In this document: in pieces, positions 48,447 to 58,557 of the stretch
Layout: each line of letters starts with the position of its first letter
Position numbering within the stretch: position 1 is the first letter of the stretch
Source: Kitasatospora herbaricolor
GTDB lineage: Bacteria; Actinomycetota; Actinomycetes; Streptomycetales; Streptomycetaceae
Direction: 5' to 3'
Assembly: GCF_030813695.1 (NCBI RefSeq)
Contig: NZ_JAUSVA010000002.1
Location: forward strand, 6,510,001-6,574,000
DNA: 64,000 bases
Position numbers and translations under genes: made by a program
The notes under the pieces: generated by a model
What the model was told of the DNA's origin: nothing
Seen by the model: the letters and a program-made list of their open reading frames with translations, nothing else
Database searches by the model: none

Positions 48447-50585
48447 TCAGGCTGCCTTTCGGTTGGCGGTGGTGGTGCTGGTGGCGGGGCGGTGGGCGTG
48501 CACCAGCGCGGTGACGCCCTCGGCGCGCAGTTCGTCCAGGGTCACGGCGGAGGCGCCGAGCTGTCCGGCGAGCCTGCGGGCCAGGCCGAGGCGGACCGGG
48601 CCGGACTCGCAGTCCAGCACCACGCTCGCCAGGCCCCGGGCGGCGAGGAGTCCGGCGGCCCGGCCCGCGTCGCCGAGCGCGTCCCGCCCGCCGGTGGCCC
48701 GGCCGTCGGTGACCACGACCAGCAGCGGCCGGCGGTGCGGGTCGCGCATCCGCTCGACCCGCAGGGTCTCGTGGGCCCGAAGCAGGCCGGCCGCCAGCGG
48801 GGTGCGGCCGCCGGTCGGCAGCGTCTCCAGCCGGGCCGCGCCGACCTCCACCGAGGAGGTCGGCGGCAGGGCCAGCTCGGCGCCCGCGCCGCGGAAGGTC
48901 ACCAGGCCGACCTTGTCGCGCCGCTGGTAGGCGTCCATCAGCAGGGAGAGCACGGCGCCCTTGACGGCGGTCATCCGCTGCCGGGCGGCCATCGAGCCGG
49001 AGGCGTCGACCACGAACAGCACCAGGTTGGACTCGCGGCCCTGGCGCACCTGCTCGCGGAAGTCGTCCCGGCGCAGCTCCAGTGCCCGGCCGGCGCGGCC
49101 GCGCACGTGCTGGTGCGGGGCGGCGGCCTGCAGGGTGGCGGCCAGGTGCAGCCTGGTCAGCTGGCCGGCCGGGCGGCGGGCGCGGATGGTGTGGCCGCCG
49201 TCGGTCTCGGCGGGGGAGCGGCGCCCCTGGGCCCCTTTGCCGGTGCCGGGCACCTTGAACAGCTTGGTCCGGTACGGATCGCCGGCGGCGACCGGCGCGT
49301 TCTCCCGGGCCGGACGGGGGTGCTGGGCGGGCACGTCCGCCTCGGGGGCGTCCGGCGCGGGCGCGGCGTCGGTGGCGGCGAACTCGGGTGCGGCCGGTCC
49401 GGCGGGGTCGGGCGTGCCGCCGCCGGGCCCGCCGTCCGGGCCGTCGGGGCCGCCGCCGTCCGGGCCGTCGTCGTCGGGGCCGTCGCCGTCCGGGCCGGGC
49501 TGCTCCTCGTCCGGCCCGCGGCCCTCGCCGGGGGTCTCCTCGGAGCCGGTCTCCTCGGGCCGCTCGTCCGGCTCGGCGTGCTCCTCCAGGGTCCGGTCCA
49601 GCTTCTCCTCGTCCAGTCCCGGCGCGTCGAACGGGTTGCGCCGGCGACGGTGCGGCAGGGCGAGCTGGGCGGCCTTGCGGACGTCCTCCTCCAGCACCTC
49701 GGTGCGGCCCGACCAGGCGGCCAGCGCGACCGCGGTGCGGGCCATCACGATGTCCGCGCGCAGCCCGTCCACCTCGAAGGCCGCGCAGACGGCGGTGATC
49801 TGGCGCAGCGCCGTGTCCGTCAGCTCGACCGTCGGCAGCAGTTCGCGGGCGGCGGTGATCCGCTCGGCGAGGGCCCGCTCCTCGTCCGCGAACCGGGCGG
49901 CGAAGGCGGCCGGGTCGGCGTCGTGGGCGAGCCGGCGGCGCACCACCTCGGCCCGCTCGCGCGGCTCCCGGGTGGCGGCGATCTCCACGGTGAGGCCGAA
50001 GCGGTCGAGCAGCTGCGGCCGCAGTTCGCCCTCCTCCGGGTTCATCGTGCCGACCAGCAGGAAGCGGGCGGCGTGCCGCACCGAGACGCCCTCGCGCTCG
50101 ACGTACGAGCGGCCCATCGCGGCGGCGTCCAGCAGCAGGTCGACGACGTGGTCCTGGAGCAGGTTGACCTCGTCGATGTACAGCACGCCGCGGTGGGCCT
50201 TGGCCAGCAGCCCCGGCTCGTAGGCCTTGACGCCCTCGGACAGCGCCCGCTCCAGGTCGAGCGAGCCGACGATCCGGTCCTCGGTGACGCCGACCGGCAG
50301 TTCGACCAGTTGGGCGGCCCGGTCGGTGACGGCCGGGCCCTCGTGGGCGCCGTCCGGGCACTGCGGGTCGGGGGCGGCGGGGTCGCAGGCGAAGCGGCAG
50401 CCCTCGACGGTGCTGATCGAGGGCAGCAGGCCGGCCAGCGCGCGGACCATGGTGGACTTCGCGGTGCCCTTCTCGCCGCGGACCAGCACCCCGCCGACGG
50501 CCGGCGAGACCGCGTTGAGCAGCAGCCCGAGCCGCAGGTCGGCCATGCCGACGATCGCGGTGAACGGGTATCGGACGTCAGTCAT
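48447..50585 (-). CDS. Fused ChlI/ChlD-type (putative cobaltochelatase) subunit
   Basis: This 712-residue protein has an AAA+ half with Walker A GEKGTAKST (about residues 38-46) and Walker B VLYIDEVNLLQDHVV. A Pro/Glu/Asp-rich acidic linker (about 330-460) follows, then a von Willebrand A half with MIDAS DASGS and TDGRATGG. This is the I-D fusion that partners a CobN-type large subunit for metal insertion; the CobN gene is not in the window. ATG 50585 fits the family start. Confidence 0.88.
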   Translation of the reverse strand: MTDVRYPFTAIVGMADLRLGLLLNAVSPAVGGVLVRGEKGTAKSTMVRALAGLLPSISTVEGCRFACDPAAPDPQCPDGAHEGPAVTDRAAQLVELPVGVTEDRIVGSLDLERALSEGVKAYEPGLLAKAHRGVLYIDEVNLLQDHVVDLLLDAAAMGRSYVEREGVSVRHAARFLLVGTMNPEEGELRPQLLDRFGLTVEIAATREPRERAEVVRRRLAHDADPAAFAARFADEERALAERITAARELLPTVELTDTALRQITAVCAAFEVDGLRADIVMARTAVALAAWSGRTEVLEEDVRKAAQLALPHRRRRNPFDAPGLDEEKLDRTLEEHAEPDERPEETGSEETPGEGRGPDEEQPGPDGDGPDDDGPDGGGPDGPDGGPGGGTPDPAGPAAPEFAATDAAPAPDAPEADVPAQHPRPARENAPVAAGDPYRTKLFKVPGTGKGAQGRRSPAETDGGHTIRARRPAGQLTRLHLAATLQAAAPHQHVRGRAGRALELRRDDFREQVRQGRESNLVLFVVDASGSMAARQRMTAVKGAVLSLLMDAYQRRDKVGLVTFRGAGAELALPPTSSVEVGAARLETLPTGGRTPLAAGLLRAHETLRVERMRDPHRRPLLVVVTDGRATGGRDALGDAGRAAGLLAARGLASVVLDCESGPVRLGLARRLAGQLGASAVTLDELRAEGVTALVHAHRPATSTTTANRKAA

Positions 50586-50637
50586 CGGGTGTCCCTCTCC
50601 TCGGCCGGTCCTGCGGCATCCGTACCCGGCAACGTCT

Positions 50638-52137
50638 TCACGGCGCACCCGGCGGCACGAAGGGCAGGCCGTCGGCCGGGACGCCGCCCTCGATCAGCCG
50701 CCACAGCGCGCCGGTGTCGGCGTGCTCCTCGATCAGGTCGCCGAGGCGGTCCAGCCGGGCCTCGCGGGCCGCGGCGAAGGAGGTGTCCGGCGCGGGGACG
50801 AAGGCGCGCCCGGCCAGCTTCGCCACCTCGCGCAGCAGCTCCCGGCGGAACCCGTCGTTCTCCAGCGCGCCGTGCCAGGTCGTCCCCCACACCGACCCGG
50901 TCCGGCAGCCGTCCAGGAAGGGCTCGCCGCCCTCGACGGTGACCACGCCGTGGTGGATCTCGTAGCCCTCGACCCGCTGTCCGAAGGCCTCGCCCACCGG
51001 ACGGGCCAGCACCTTCTCGGCGCCGAACCGGACGTGCGCCGGCAGCAGCGCCAGCCCGTCGACCGCGCCGGCCTTCGACTCCACCCGGTCGACGATCTCG
51101 CGGGTCAGCATCTGGTAGCCGCCGCAGACGCCGAGCACCGGCAGCCCGGCGGCGGCCCTGGCCCGCAGGGCGGGCTCCAGGCCGCGCTCGCGCAGCCAGG
51201 CCAGGTCGGCGACGGTGGCCCGGGTGCCGGGCAGGATCACCAGGTCGGCGTCGGCCAGCTCCTCGGGGCGGGTGGCCCAGCGGACCAGCACCCCGGGCTC
51301 CTGGGCCAGCGCGTCCACGTCGGTGAAGTTGGACAGCCGGGGGAACCGCACCACGGCCACCCGCAGCACGTCCGCGCCGAGCGGGCCGGGCGTGTCCTCG
51401 CGGTCGACCACGGTGGAGAGGTCGAGCGAGTCCTCGGCGTCCAGCCAGAGGCCCTTCAGCATCGGCAGGGTGCCGAGCACCGGACGGCCGGTCAGCCGGT
51501 GCAGCATCTCCAGGCCGGGCTCCAGCAGCCGGGCGTCGCCGCGGAACTTGTTCACGAACCACCCGGCCACGTGCCGCTGGTCCTCGGCCGAGAGCAGCGC
51601 CAGCGTCCCGTACATCGCGGCGAAGACCCCGCCCCGGTCGATGTCGCCGACCACCACCACGGGCAGGGCGGCAGCCGTGGCCAGGCCCATGTTGGCGATG
51701 TCGCGGTCCCGCAGGTTGATCTCGGCGGGTGAGCCGGCGCCCTCGCACACCACCACGTCGTAGCGGCGCCGCAGGTCGGCCAGGCACTCCAGGGACTTCT
51801 CCAGCAGGACGGGCTTGCGCTCGCGGTAGTCCAGCGCGCCGACCTCGGCGACCGCCCGTCCGAGCAGCACCACCTGGCTGCGGCCGTCCGCGCCGGGCTT
51901 GAGCAGCACCGGGTTCATCGCCGCCTCCGGCTCGACCCGGGCGGCCTGCGCCTGCATCGCCTGGGCGCGGCCGATCTCGGCGCCGTCGGCGGTGACGAAG
52001 GAGTTCAGCGACATGTTCTGCGCCTTGAAGGGCGCGACCTTGACGCCCTGTCGGGCCAGCCAGCGGCAGATCCCGGCCGTGACCACGCTCTTGCCGGCGT
52101 CCGAGGTCGTTCCGGCGACCAGCAGTGCCCCGCTCAA
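50638..52137 (-). CDS. cobQ: Cobyric acid synthase
   Basis: This 499-residue amidotransferase has LLVAGTTSDAGKSVVTAG and APFKAQNMSLNSFVTADG for ATP, IDRGGVFAAMYG, and the catalytic glutaminase Cys in PVLGVCGGYQMLTREI. It amidates the b, d, e and g groups. The start is TTG 52137 with GGAAGGG ahead, overlapping the cbiB stop as TTGA. The gap to the chelatase gene is 52 bases. Confidence 0.93.
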   Translation of the reverse strand: MSGALLVAGTTSDAGKSVVTAGICRWLARQGVKVAPFKAQNMSLNSFVTADGAEIGRAQAMQAQAARVEPEAAMNPVLLKPGADGRSQVVLLGRAVAEVGALDYRERKPVLLEKSLECLADLRRRYDVVVCEGAGSPAEINLRDRDIANMGLATAAALPVVVVGDIDRGGVFAAMYGTLALLSAEDQRHVAGWFVNKFRGDARLLEPGLEMLHRLTGRPVLGTLPMLKGLWLDAEDSLDLSTVVDREDTPGPLGADVLRVAVVRFPRLSNFTDVDALAQEPGVLVRWATRPEELADADLVILPGTRATVADLAWLRERGLEPALRARAAAGLPVLGVCGGYQMLTREIVDRVESKAGAVDGLALLPAHVRFGAEKVLARPVGEAFGQRVEGYEIHHGVVTVEGGEPFLDGCRTGSVWGTTWHGALENDGFRRELLREVAKLAGRAFVPAPDTSFAAAREARLDRLGDLIEEHADTGALWRLIEGGVPADGLPFVPPGAP

Positions 52138-53117
52138 TTGCGGCCACCCTTCCGTTGACGTGTGAGGCCCCGGCCCGCGCCGTGCAGGAGGGCGTGCCCG
52201 GCGGCGGTGACGCCGAGCGCGAGCAGCCCGACCCGGCGGGAGAGCCGGCAGGCCCGTTCGATGTCGGCCACCCCGACCGGGGGCAGTTCGCGGCCCAGTA
52301 CCGGCCGGTGCTCGACCCTCTCGCCGTAGGCCAGGGTGCCGCCGAGGCGCACGCCCAGCGCGCCGGCGAAGGCGGCCTCGGCCCGGCCGGCGTTGGGGCT
52401 GGGGTGGGCCGCGCCGTCGCGGTGCCAGACCCGCCAGGCGGTGGCGGGCCGGGGCGCGGCCAGGACGGTCAGCAGCGCGGTGAGCCGGGCGCCGGGCCAG
52501 CCGGCCACGTCGTCCAGCCGGGCCGAGGCCCAGCCGAAGCGGACGTAGCGGGGCGAGCGGTGCCCGACCATCGCGTCCAGGGTGTTGACGGCCCGGAAGG
52601 CGAGCAGGCCGGGGGTGCCGGCCAGCGCTCCCCAGACCAGGGCGTTCACCACCGCGTCGGCGGTGTTCTCGGCGACGGACTCCACCACCGCCCGGGCGAT
52701 CTGCTGCTCGTCCAGCGCGCTCGGGTCGCGCCCGCACAGGTGCGGCAGCCGCTCCCGGGCGGCGGTGAGGTCCCCCGCCGAGAGCGAGCGCCCGACGGTC
52801 CCGGCCTCCCGGATGAGCGAGGTGCCGCCGAGCACCGTCCAGGTCGCGGCGGCGGCCAGCGCCGCCCTGCCTGCCGGCGAGCGTCCCAGGGTGCGGTCGG
52901 CGAGCGTGGCGACGGTCGCGACGGTGCCCACGCAGAGCGCGGTGTACGCCGCGCCGGCGGCCCGCCGGTCGCGCCAGAGCAGCCGTTCCAGGCGGCCGGC
53001 GGCGGTGCCGAAGGCGGCCACCGGGTGACCGCGTCGCGGGTCGGCGAAGCGGGCGTCGGCCAGGTGTCCGGCGACGGCGCCCAGGGCGAAGGCTGCGCCG
53101 CGGGTCAGCCCGCGCAC
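52134..53117 (-). CDS. cbiB: Adenosylcobinamide-phosphate synthase
   Basis: This 327-residue membrane protein is rich in small helices, with the CbiB pattern DPRRGHPVAAFGTAAGRLER, ARAVVESVAENTADAVVNAL and APRPATAWRVWHRDGAAHPSPN. It joins the aminopropanol arm to adenosylcobyrate. The GTG start at 53117 is the first gene behind the cobalamin riboswitch. It is coupled to cobQ by the TTGA overlap. Confidence 0.9.
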   Translation of the reverse strand: MRGLTRGAAFALGAVAGHLADARFADPRRGHPVAAFGTAAGRLERLLWRDRRAAGAAYTALCVGTVATVATLADRTLGRSPAGRAALAAAATWTVLGGTSLIREAGTVGRSLSAGDLTAARERLPHLCGRDPSALDEQQIARAVVESVAENTADAVVNALVWGALAGTPGLLAFRAVNTLDAMVGHRSPRYVRFGWASARLDDVAGWPGARLTALLTVLAAPRPATAWRVWHRDGAAHPSPNAGRAEAAFAGALGVRLGGTLAYGERVEHRPVLGRELPPVGVADIERACRLSRRVGLLALGVTAAGHALLHGAGRGLTRQRKGGRN

Positions 53118-53234
53118 GGCAGGTGCGCGGCGGTACGGCGGCGGGCTCGGTTCGACGGTGGCCGGTGGACGGCCCGGGCAGCCTGCATGGCGTGCGTGTC
53201 CTCACTCAGGGTCCGCGCCCTGGCTCGACGTACC

Positions 53235-53400
53235 GGGGGCGAGAGTCTCCTGGCTTCCGGGTCGGACACACCCTCGGGCCTTCCCGCGGGCTTCTGACGG
53301 ACCGCCGTGACCATGGTTCGAGCGTGCTCCCCGGTGACAGTGGCGGGACCGCGCCGGATTCGCACCGGCTTCCTCTGCATGCCTCCGTTTGGCTGATGGA
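53235..53400 (-). ncRNA. Cobalamin riboswitch
   Basis: On the minus strand the B12-box sequence GCCGGTGCGAATCCGGCGCG and the following CCGCCACTGT (about 53336-53374) are the conserved centre of cobalamin riboswitches. GAAGCCAGGAGACTCTCGCC at 53238-53257 is the 3' conserved part. The element ends about 118 bases before cbiB and should turn the operon down when coenzyme B12 is plentiful. The 53401-53716 part of this gap holds no gene that I can support. Confidence 0.92.
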
Positions 53401-53716
53401 TCCCATCACGCGGCCGAACCGGGAGTCAACCAAGGCCACCGAGGGTTTGGTCACACGCGCGGCCCGCGTGCGCCGTGCGCGGCGCGCGGACGACGCACCC
53501 CGGGCGCCGGGCCGGCCGTCCGCGAGCGGCGCAGGCCAGGGTCGCGCTACCCGCGTAGCGGTGCGCCTTGGAGGAAACCGTCATTACCTCCGAGTAGCGC
53601 GCCCGTCGGGCGGCACTGATCTGTACGATCCGCCAGTCGCCCACCGGGGGCCTGACCTGCGCTTCGTGCGTTCGGCGTCTGGGGCCGTCCGGGCCCGGCC
53701 CGTACGGTCGTTGCTC

Positions 53717-54427
53717 ATGCGATCCAGACAGCCCTCCGTGACGCCGGTGCCCTTCTCGCCCATGGCGGCCAGGGCGCACCGCGCCGGGCTGGGCCTGACC
53801 CCTCATCAAGTGGCGGAGGGGATGGCCGCGCACGGGGTCCGGCTGCTGCCGGCCCACGTGATCGGCTGGGAGACGGGGGAGATCCGGCCCTCCGAGGAGG
53901 AGTTCATCGCCCTCGCCCGCGCCCTGTGGTGCCCGCCCGCCCAGTTGATGGGAGCCCGGCCGGCCTGCCTGCGCGACTTCCGGGTGGCCCGGGAGCTCGG
54001 CCGGGACGAGGCCGCCCGCCGGATCGGCCTGTCGCCGCGCGCCTACGACCTCGCCGAGGACGCCGGCCGGTGGACCGGGGACGAGGACCGGACGTACGCG
54101 CTCGCCCAGGTGCTCGGGATGACGCTGCGGGAGGTGGTGGCCGTCCTCGGCCGTGGGGAGGAGCTGGACCAGCGGCTGCGCCGTTGCGTCGACGGGCGCT
54201 GGCAGGCCCAGGTGAAGGCGGTCGGGCGGATCGTCCCGGTGCCGAAGGAACTGCTCGCGGCGGTGCTGACGGACCTGCAGAACGAGTACCAGGTGACGGC
54301 GCACTGGGGCTCCGGCGGCTGGGGGTCGTCCGCCCCGGCGCAGCCCGAGCCCCCGCGGCAGACCCGGCCGCTCGGCGAGCGCTTCTGGGAGCTGCTGTCC
54401 CGGCGGCCCACCGAGATCCCGGTCTGA
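53717..54427 (+). CDS. XRE-family DNA-binding protein
   Basis: This 236-residue protein has two related helix-turn-helix sections: AHRAGLGLTPHQVAEGMAAH followed by VIGWETGEIRPSEEEFIALA (residues about 20-65) and a second copy LGRDEAARRIGLSPRAYDLAEDAGRW. The last 80 residues are a basic helix and a Trp/Gly linker (WGSGGWGSS). It probably binds DNA as a dimer; targets are unknown. ATG 53717 starts the domain. It is single and 300 bases from the riboswitch. Confidence 0.78.
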   Translation: MRSRQPSVTPVPFSPMAARAHRAGLGLTPHQVAEGMAAHGVRLLPAHVIGWETGEIRPSEEEFIALARALWCPPAQLMGARPACLRDFRVARELGRDEAARRIGLSPRAYDLAEDAGRWTGDEDRTYALAQVLGMTLREVVAVLGRGEELDQRLRRCVDGRWQAQVKAVGRIVPVPKELLAAVLTDLQNEYQVTAHWGSGGWGSSAPAQPEPPRQTRPLGERFWELLSRRPTEIPV

Positions 54428-54650
54428 CCCCCGAGCCTCTCCTTCCCCTTTCTTCCTCCGCGTCCCCCTTTCCGGGTTCCTTCCTCCGCGCTCCGCACGG
54501 CTCCCCGCCCGCCCGCTTCCGATCCCCGCCCGTGCCCCGGACGGCCCCGCACCGGTGGCCGCCCGGCCCCGCGACGCGTGGACTGGGGAGCGGATCCAAC
54601 CGGGCCGTGGCCGGCCGCCCGGCAGGGAGCAGCAGAGCGGGGAGCGAGAT

Positions 54651-55766
54651 ATGCGTTGGGGAACCGCAGCAGTCGTGGCGGCCGCCGCGGCCGGTACGGG
54701 CGTGGCCGTACTGGCCCTCGGGCGCAAGGTGTCGGAGCGGGCGGTGCACCCCCGCGCGGACCACGCGTCCGGCGCCCGGCCGGTCCGGGTGCTCGGCGTG
54801 GCCGCCGGCCGGGTCACCCTCACCCGGACGGTGGAGACCGCCCGTCCGGGCCGCTACGCCCTGGAATGGGGGGCCGACGGCCACGCGGTGGTCGGCGAGG
54901 TCCTGCAGAGCGACCAGCAGGCCGTCACCCGCCGGCTGGAGCGGGCGGACACCGGCACCCTGGAGACCGGCACCGTGGTGCGGCTGACCCCCCGGGTCCA
55001 CCTGGGGGACCCGACCACCGCGCTCGGGCTGCCCTTCCTGGAGACCGCCGCGGTCGGCGAGGCCGGGCCGCTGCCCGCCTGGTACCTGGACGGGATGCGC
55101 GGCACCTGGGTGCTGCTGGTGCACGGCCCGGGGGCGGACCGGCAGCAGACGCTCCCGGTCGTCCCGCTGCTGCACCGCCTGCGACTGCCGGTGCTGGCCG
55201 TCACCTACCGGGGCGACGAGGGCGCGCCGGCCTCGCCCGACGGGCTCGGCCACTTCGGCGACACCGAGTGGCGCGACGTCGAGGCGGCCGTCCGGCTGGC
55301 GCTGGACAGCGGCGCGGGCAAGGTCGTGCTGTTCGGCTGGTCGCTGGGCGCCACCATGGCCCTCCAGACGGCGGCCCGCTCGGCCTGGGCCGAGGCGGTG
55401 AGCGGCCTGATCCTCGACTCGCCGGTGCTCGACTGGTCCAGGACGGTGCGCAGGGAGGCCGCCGGGGCGGGTGTCAGCGCCCCGCTGGCCGGGCTCGGGG
55501 CACTGGCCGCCCAGGGGCGCTCCGGCGTCGACCTGGCGGGCTTCGCACGGCTCGCCGAGGGCACCGACCTGCGGGTGCCGACGCTGCTGATGCAGAGCCC
55601 GGACGACGCGGTCGCCCCCTGGCCGGCCGCCGAGCGTCTGGCCGGCCGCCGTGAGGACCTGGTCAGCCTGCGCCCGGTGCCCGGGGCCGCGCACGCCGCG
55701 CTGTGGAACGCCGACCCGCACGGGTACGAGGAGAACCTGCGGCGCTTCCTCACGCCGCTGTTGTGA
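54651..55766 (+). CDS. Membrane-anchored alpha/beta hydrolase
   Basis: This 371-residue protein starts with an N-terminal membrane helix (TAAVVAAAAAGTGVAVLAL). A beta region follows, then a hydrolase fold with nucleophile elbow VLFGWSLGATMAL (GWSLG), Asp in LLMQSPDDAVAPW and His in GAAHAALWN. This is the BAAT/DUF-like serine hydrolase type of actinobacteria; substrate unknown. ATG 54651 has GGGGAG about 6 bases ahead. The upstream gap is pyrimidine-rich and the next 296 bases show no gene. Confidence 0.8.
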   Translation: MRWGTAAVVAAAAAGTGVAVLALGRKVSERAVHPRADHASGARPVRVLGVAAGRVTLTRTVETARPGRYALEWGADGHAVVGEVLQSDQQAVTRRLERADTGTLETGTVVRLTPRVHLGDPTTALGLPFLETAAVGEAGPLPAWYLDGMRGTWVLLVHGPGADRQQTLPVVPLLHRLRLPVLAVTYRGDEGAPASPDGLGHFGDTEWRDVEAAVRLALDSGAGKVVLFGWSLGATMALQTAARSAWAEAVSGLILDSPVLDWSRTVRREAAGAGVSAPLAGLGALAAQGRSGVDLAGFARLAEGTDLRVPTLLMQSPDDAVAPWPAAERLAGRREDLVSLRPVPGAAHAALWNADPHGYEENLRRFLTPLL

Positions 55767-56062
55767 CCCGGGCGGCTGCTGCGACCCGCGCGGCCGCCGT
55801 GACCCGAGCCGCCGCACCGGCCCCGGCGCCCCCTGCCGGGCCCGCCCGGGCCGCCGTGCGAGGCACCCGGCGGCAGCGGCCCGGGCCGCCCCTCGCCGGG
55901 GGGTACACCATCCAATAGGTGGCGTGACCACGTCATTTTTGCGGTGCGCAAGCCCGGTTTGGGGTCTGTTGCCCGATCTTGCGGCCCTCCCCGCCCCGGC
56001 TCCCCGCAGACTCGCCGAACTCGATGTGACAGAACGCCCGTGCACGGGGAAGACTGCACGGC

Positions 56063-57568
56063 GTGACGTCTCGGAACCCGCGCGACCGTGATGCCCCGCT
56101 CCCGCCGACGATCGGTACCGGCGCGACGGTGACCCGTCTGCCCGGTACGGCCCACCGTCCCGACGGTGCGCGCCCGGGCACTCCCGGCGCACCCCGCCGC
56201 CGTGGCCCCGCACCGGCTCCCGGTCGCGGGCGCGCACCCGTACCCGAAGGCTTCCCCGCCCCCGCCGAGCTGGCCCCGCTGGCCCGGCGGATGCTCGTCG
56301 ACGCCGTCCGGATCGCCCGCTGGGCCGGCGAGCTGGAGCAGGTCGACAAGCGCGGCGAACTCCTCCCCGAGGACGCCCGCGCCGCCGGACGCGCGCTCGC
56401 GATGACCGTCGGCGCCGCCGCCAAGGCCTGGGGCCAGGCCCTGCTGGTCGGGCTGGTCGAGCCCCGCGACGGCGGCGCCGCCCCCGGCTGGCGCCTGCAC
56501 GCCTGGGAGCACGACGACGAGGCCGTGGTCCGCGGCTGGTCCGCGCTCTTCGACGCCTGGACGCTGCTCGCCCCGGTACCGCCCGCCGCCCTGCGCGGTG
56601 TCTTCGCGGTGCTCGCCGGGCAGGCGGTCGACCAGGCCCCGCAGCTGCTCTCCTTCCTCCACCTGGTGGACGGCCCGGTCTCCGACGGCGAGCTGATGGA
56701 GCTGCTGCGCCGCGGCCTGGACGAGCGCCGGATGGGGGCCGGCACCGGCCTGCTGTCGCTGTCGCCCGTCCCGCACGCGGCCTCCGCGGTCTCGGCCGTC
56801 CGCGGCACCTGCCGGGAGCCCCAGGTGGACACCCCGGCGGCGCCCTCCGACGTCGCCGCCGTGCTGGACTGGATGCTGGACGGCCTGGCGGCCGTCGGCG
56901 CCGTGATCCGGCTGGACGAGGCCGCCGAACTCTCCCCGCTCGGACACTGGGCGGTGCGCGCCAAGCTGGAGGAGATCTGCACCGTCGCGCAGACCGCGGC
57001 CGGGCACATCGAGCAGAGCGCGCTGGAGCTCCTCAACGCCTGCGCCGACTACTCCCCGGGCCCGGCCCGCGCCGAGTACCGCGCCTGGGTCGCCGCCCGG
57101 CCGGTGGACCGCGCCGTCGCCGAGCTGCTGGACGCGGCGCAGGGCGACGACGCCCTGGTGCGCGGCCTCGCCTTCGAGGCGCTGCGGGTGGCCGGCGGCA
57201 CCGCCGAGCAGGCGGTCAGGGCCGCCGTCGACGAGCCCGTGCTGCGCCCGTACGCCCTGCTGTGGCTCGCCGAGCAGTCGGACGAGGAGGGCGTCTCCCC
57301 GGCCGACGTCCTCGGGGCGGAGGACGCCGCCTGGCTCTGGGTCGACACCGCCGCCGCCGTCCTGGACCACGGGGAGACCGGACTGCTGGTCGGCCACGTC
57401 GAGGGCGCCTCGGCGGGCGACCCGGTACGGCTCTTCGCCCGGGCCCGGCAGTCCGGGCACCCGCGCGCGGCCTCCGTCCTGACCGCCGTCTCCGGCGTGC
57501 ACCCCGACCCGGCGGTGGCCCGGGCGGCCCGCCGCTCGGCCTTCTCGGTGCACAACGGCGGCGCCTAG
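56063..57568 (+). CDS. Conserved actinobacterial hypothetical protein
   Basis: This 501-residue protein has a Pro/Arg-rich disordered start (about 1-65). The long helical body is full of Leu/Ala repeats (WAGELEQVDKRGELLPEDA, WMLDGLAAVGAVIRLDEAAE, EQSALELLNACADYSPGPARAE) and looks like stacked helical pairs. There is no catalytic motif or signal. I do not recognise a characterised family. It sits convergent to pss and shares its terminator. Confidence 0.7.
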   Translation: MTSRNPRDRDAPLPPTIGTGATVTRLPGTAHRPDGARPGTPGAPRRRGPAPAPGRGRAPVPEGFPAPAELAPLARRMLVDAVRIARWAGELEQVDKRGELLPEDARAAGRALAMTVGAAAKAWGQALLVGLVEPRDGGAAPGWRLHAWEHDDEAVVRGWSALFDAWTLLAPVPPAALRGVFAVLAGQAVDQAPQLLSFLHLVDGPVSDGELMELLRRGLDERRMGAGTGLLSLSPVPHAASAVSAVRGTCREPQVDTPAAPSDVAAVLDWMLDGLAAVGAVIRLDEAAELSPLGHWAVRAKLEEICTVAQTAAGHIEQSALELLNACADYSPGPARAEYRAWVAARPVDRAVAELLDAAQGDDALVRGLAFEALRVAGGTAEQAVRAAVDEPVLRPYALLWLAEQSDEEGVSPADVLGAEDAAWLWVDTAAAVLDHGETGLLVGHVEGASAGDPVRLFARARQSGHPRAASVLTAVSGVHPDPAVARAARRSAFSVHNGGA

Positions 57569-57600
57569 GCACGCGGCCCCTGCCGCCCCCATCGGCCGTA

Positions 57601-57650
57601 CGCAGTACGAAGGGCCCGGATCCTGGTGGATCCGGGCCCTTCGTACTGCG
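57601..57650. terminator. Long bidirectional terminator
   Basis: A perfect 23-bp stem (CGCAGTACGAAGGGCCCGGA and on to 57623; its complement 57628-57650) with a TGGT loop lies between convergent ends at 57568 and 57664. It contains an internal GGGCCC palindrome. Confidence 0.85.
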
Positions 57651-57663
57651 TGGTGCGTTGCCG

Positions 57664-58557
57664 CTACAGCTCGCCGTCGCAGCCGAGGCGGGACTCCGCC
57701 CGGCGGGCGCGGACGTCGCCGACCTTCTGGCCGACCTTGCGGCGGATGACCAGCAGCGGGGCCATCGCGGCCAGCGCGATCTGGGCGAAGGCGCCGATGT
57801 GCAGCAGGGTGTCGCCACCCGGCAGGCCGGTCGCCCAGGCGGCCAGGCAGCCGATGCTGACGACGATCCAGCAGAGCGTCGCGGTGGCCAGCAGGCCCTG
57901 CGGCTTCGGGTACTCGATCCGGCTCATCATCAGGTACGCGGTACCGGCGATGGCCAGCAGGCCCGGCAGGAACGGCGGGTCCAGCAGCACGATGGCGATC
58001 ACCGTCATCGCGCCCATCGGGCAGGGCATGCCCTGGAAGACCCCCGGACGCATCTTCACGGCGGAGAAGCGGGCGAGCCGCAGCACCACCGAGAGCAGCA
58101 CCGTGAGGGCGATCAGGGCCGACAGCCGGCTGTCGGAGCCCGGCGAGACCATGCCCCAGACCGCGACGAAGTAGGCCGGCGCGATGCCGAAGCTGATCAG
58201 GTCGGCCAGGTTGTCCAGTTCGGCGCCGAGCGCGGAGGAACGCAGCTTGCGTGCCACCAGGCCGTCGAACAGGTCGCACATCGAGCCGATGAGCAGCAGC
58301 ACCACGGCGGTGGCGGCGCTGTGCCGGTCCGGCGCGGCGTCCGGGTTGGTGATGTGCGGGACCAGGACCCCGGTGGTGATCGAGTAGATCGCCAGGAAGC
58401 CGCAGACGGCGTTCCCCAGGGTCAGGAAGTCAGCGGTGGACAGGTGCTGGGGCGAACGCGGAGCGCGCAGCTCGCGGTCGCGCGCCCAGCGGCGGCGACG
58501 CAGCTCCGTCTCCTCGTCGTCCAGACCCGCGATCGTCTCAGGATCAGTCACGGTCAA
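57664..58557 (-). CDS. pssA: CDP-diacylglycerol-serine O-phosphatidyltransferase
   Basis: This 297-residue membrane enzyme has the CDP-alcohol transferase motif D-x2-DG-x2-AR-x8-G-x3-D-x3-D (in DLFDGLVARKLRSS and GAELDNLADL). About seven hydrophobic segments and an N-terminal LSTADFLTLGNAVCGF helix are seen. It makes phosphatidylserine for psd. The start is TTG 58557 or GTG 58551, overlapping the psd stop, so the two are coupled. Confidence 0.92.
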   Translation of the reverse strand: MTVTDPETIAGLDDEETELRRRRWARDRELRAPRSPQHLSTADFLTLGNAVCGFLAIYSITTGVLVPHITNPDAAPDRHSAATAVVLLLIGSMCDLFDGLVARKLRSSALGAELDNLADLISFGIAPAYFVAVWGMVSPGSDSRLSALIALTVLLSVVLRLARFSAVKMRPGVFQGMPCPMGAMTVIAIVLLDPPFLPGLLAIAGTAYLMMSRIEYPKPQGLLATATLCWIVVSIGCLAAWATGLPGGDTLLHIGAFAQIALAAMAPLLVIRRKVGQKVGDVRARRAESRLGCDGEL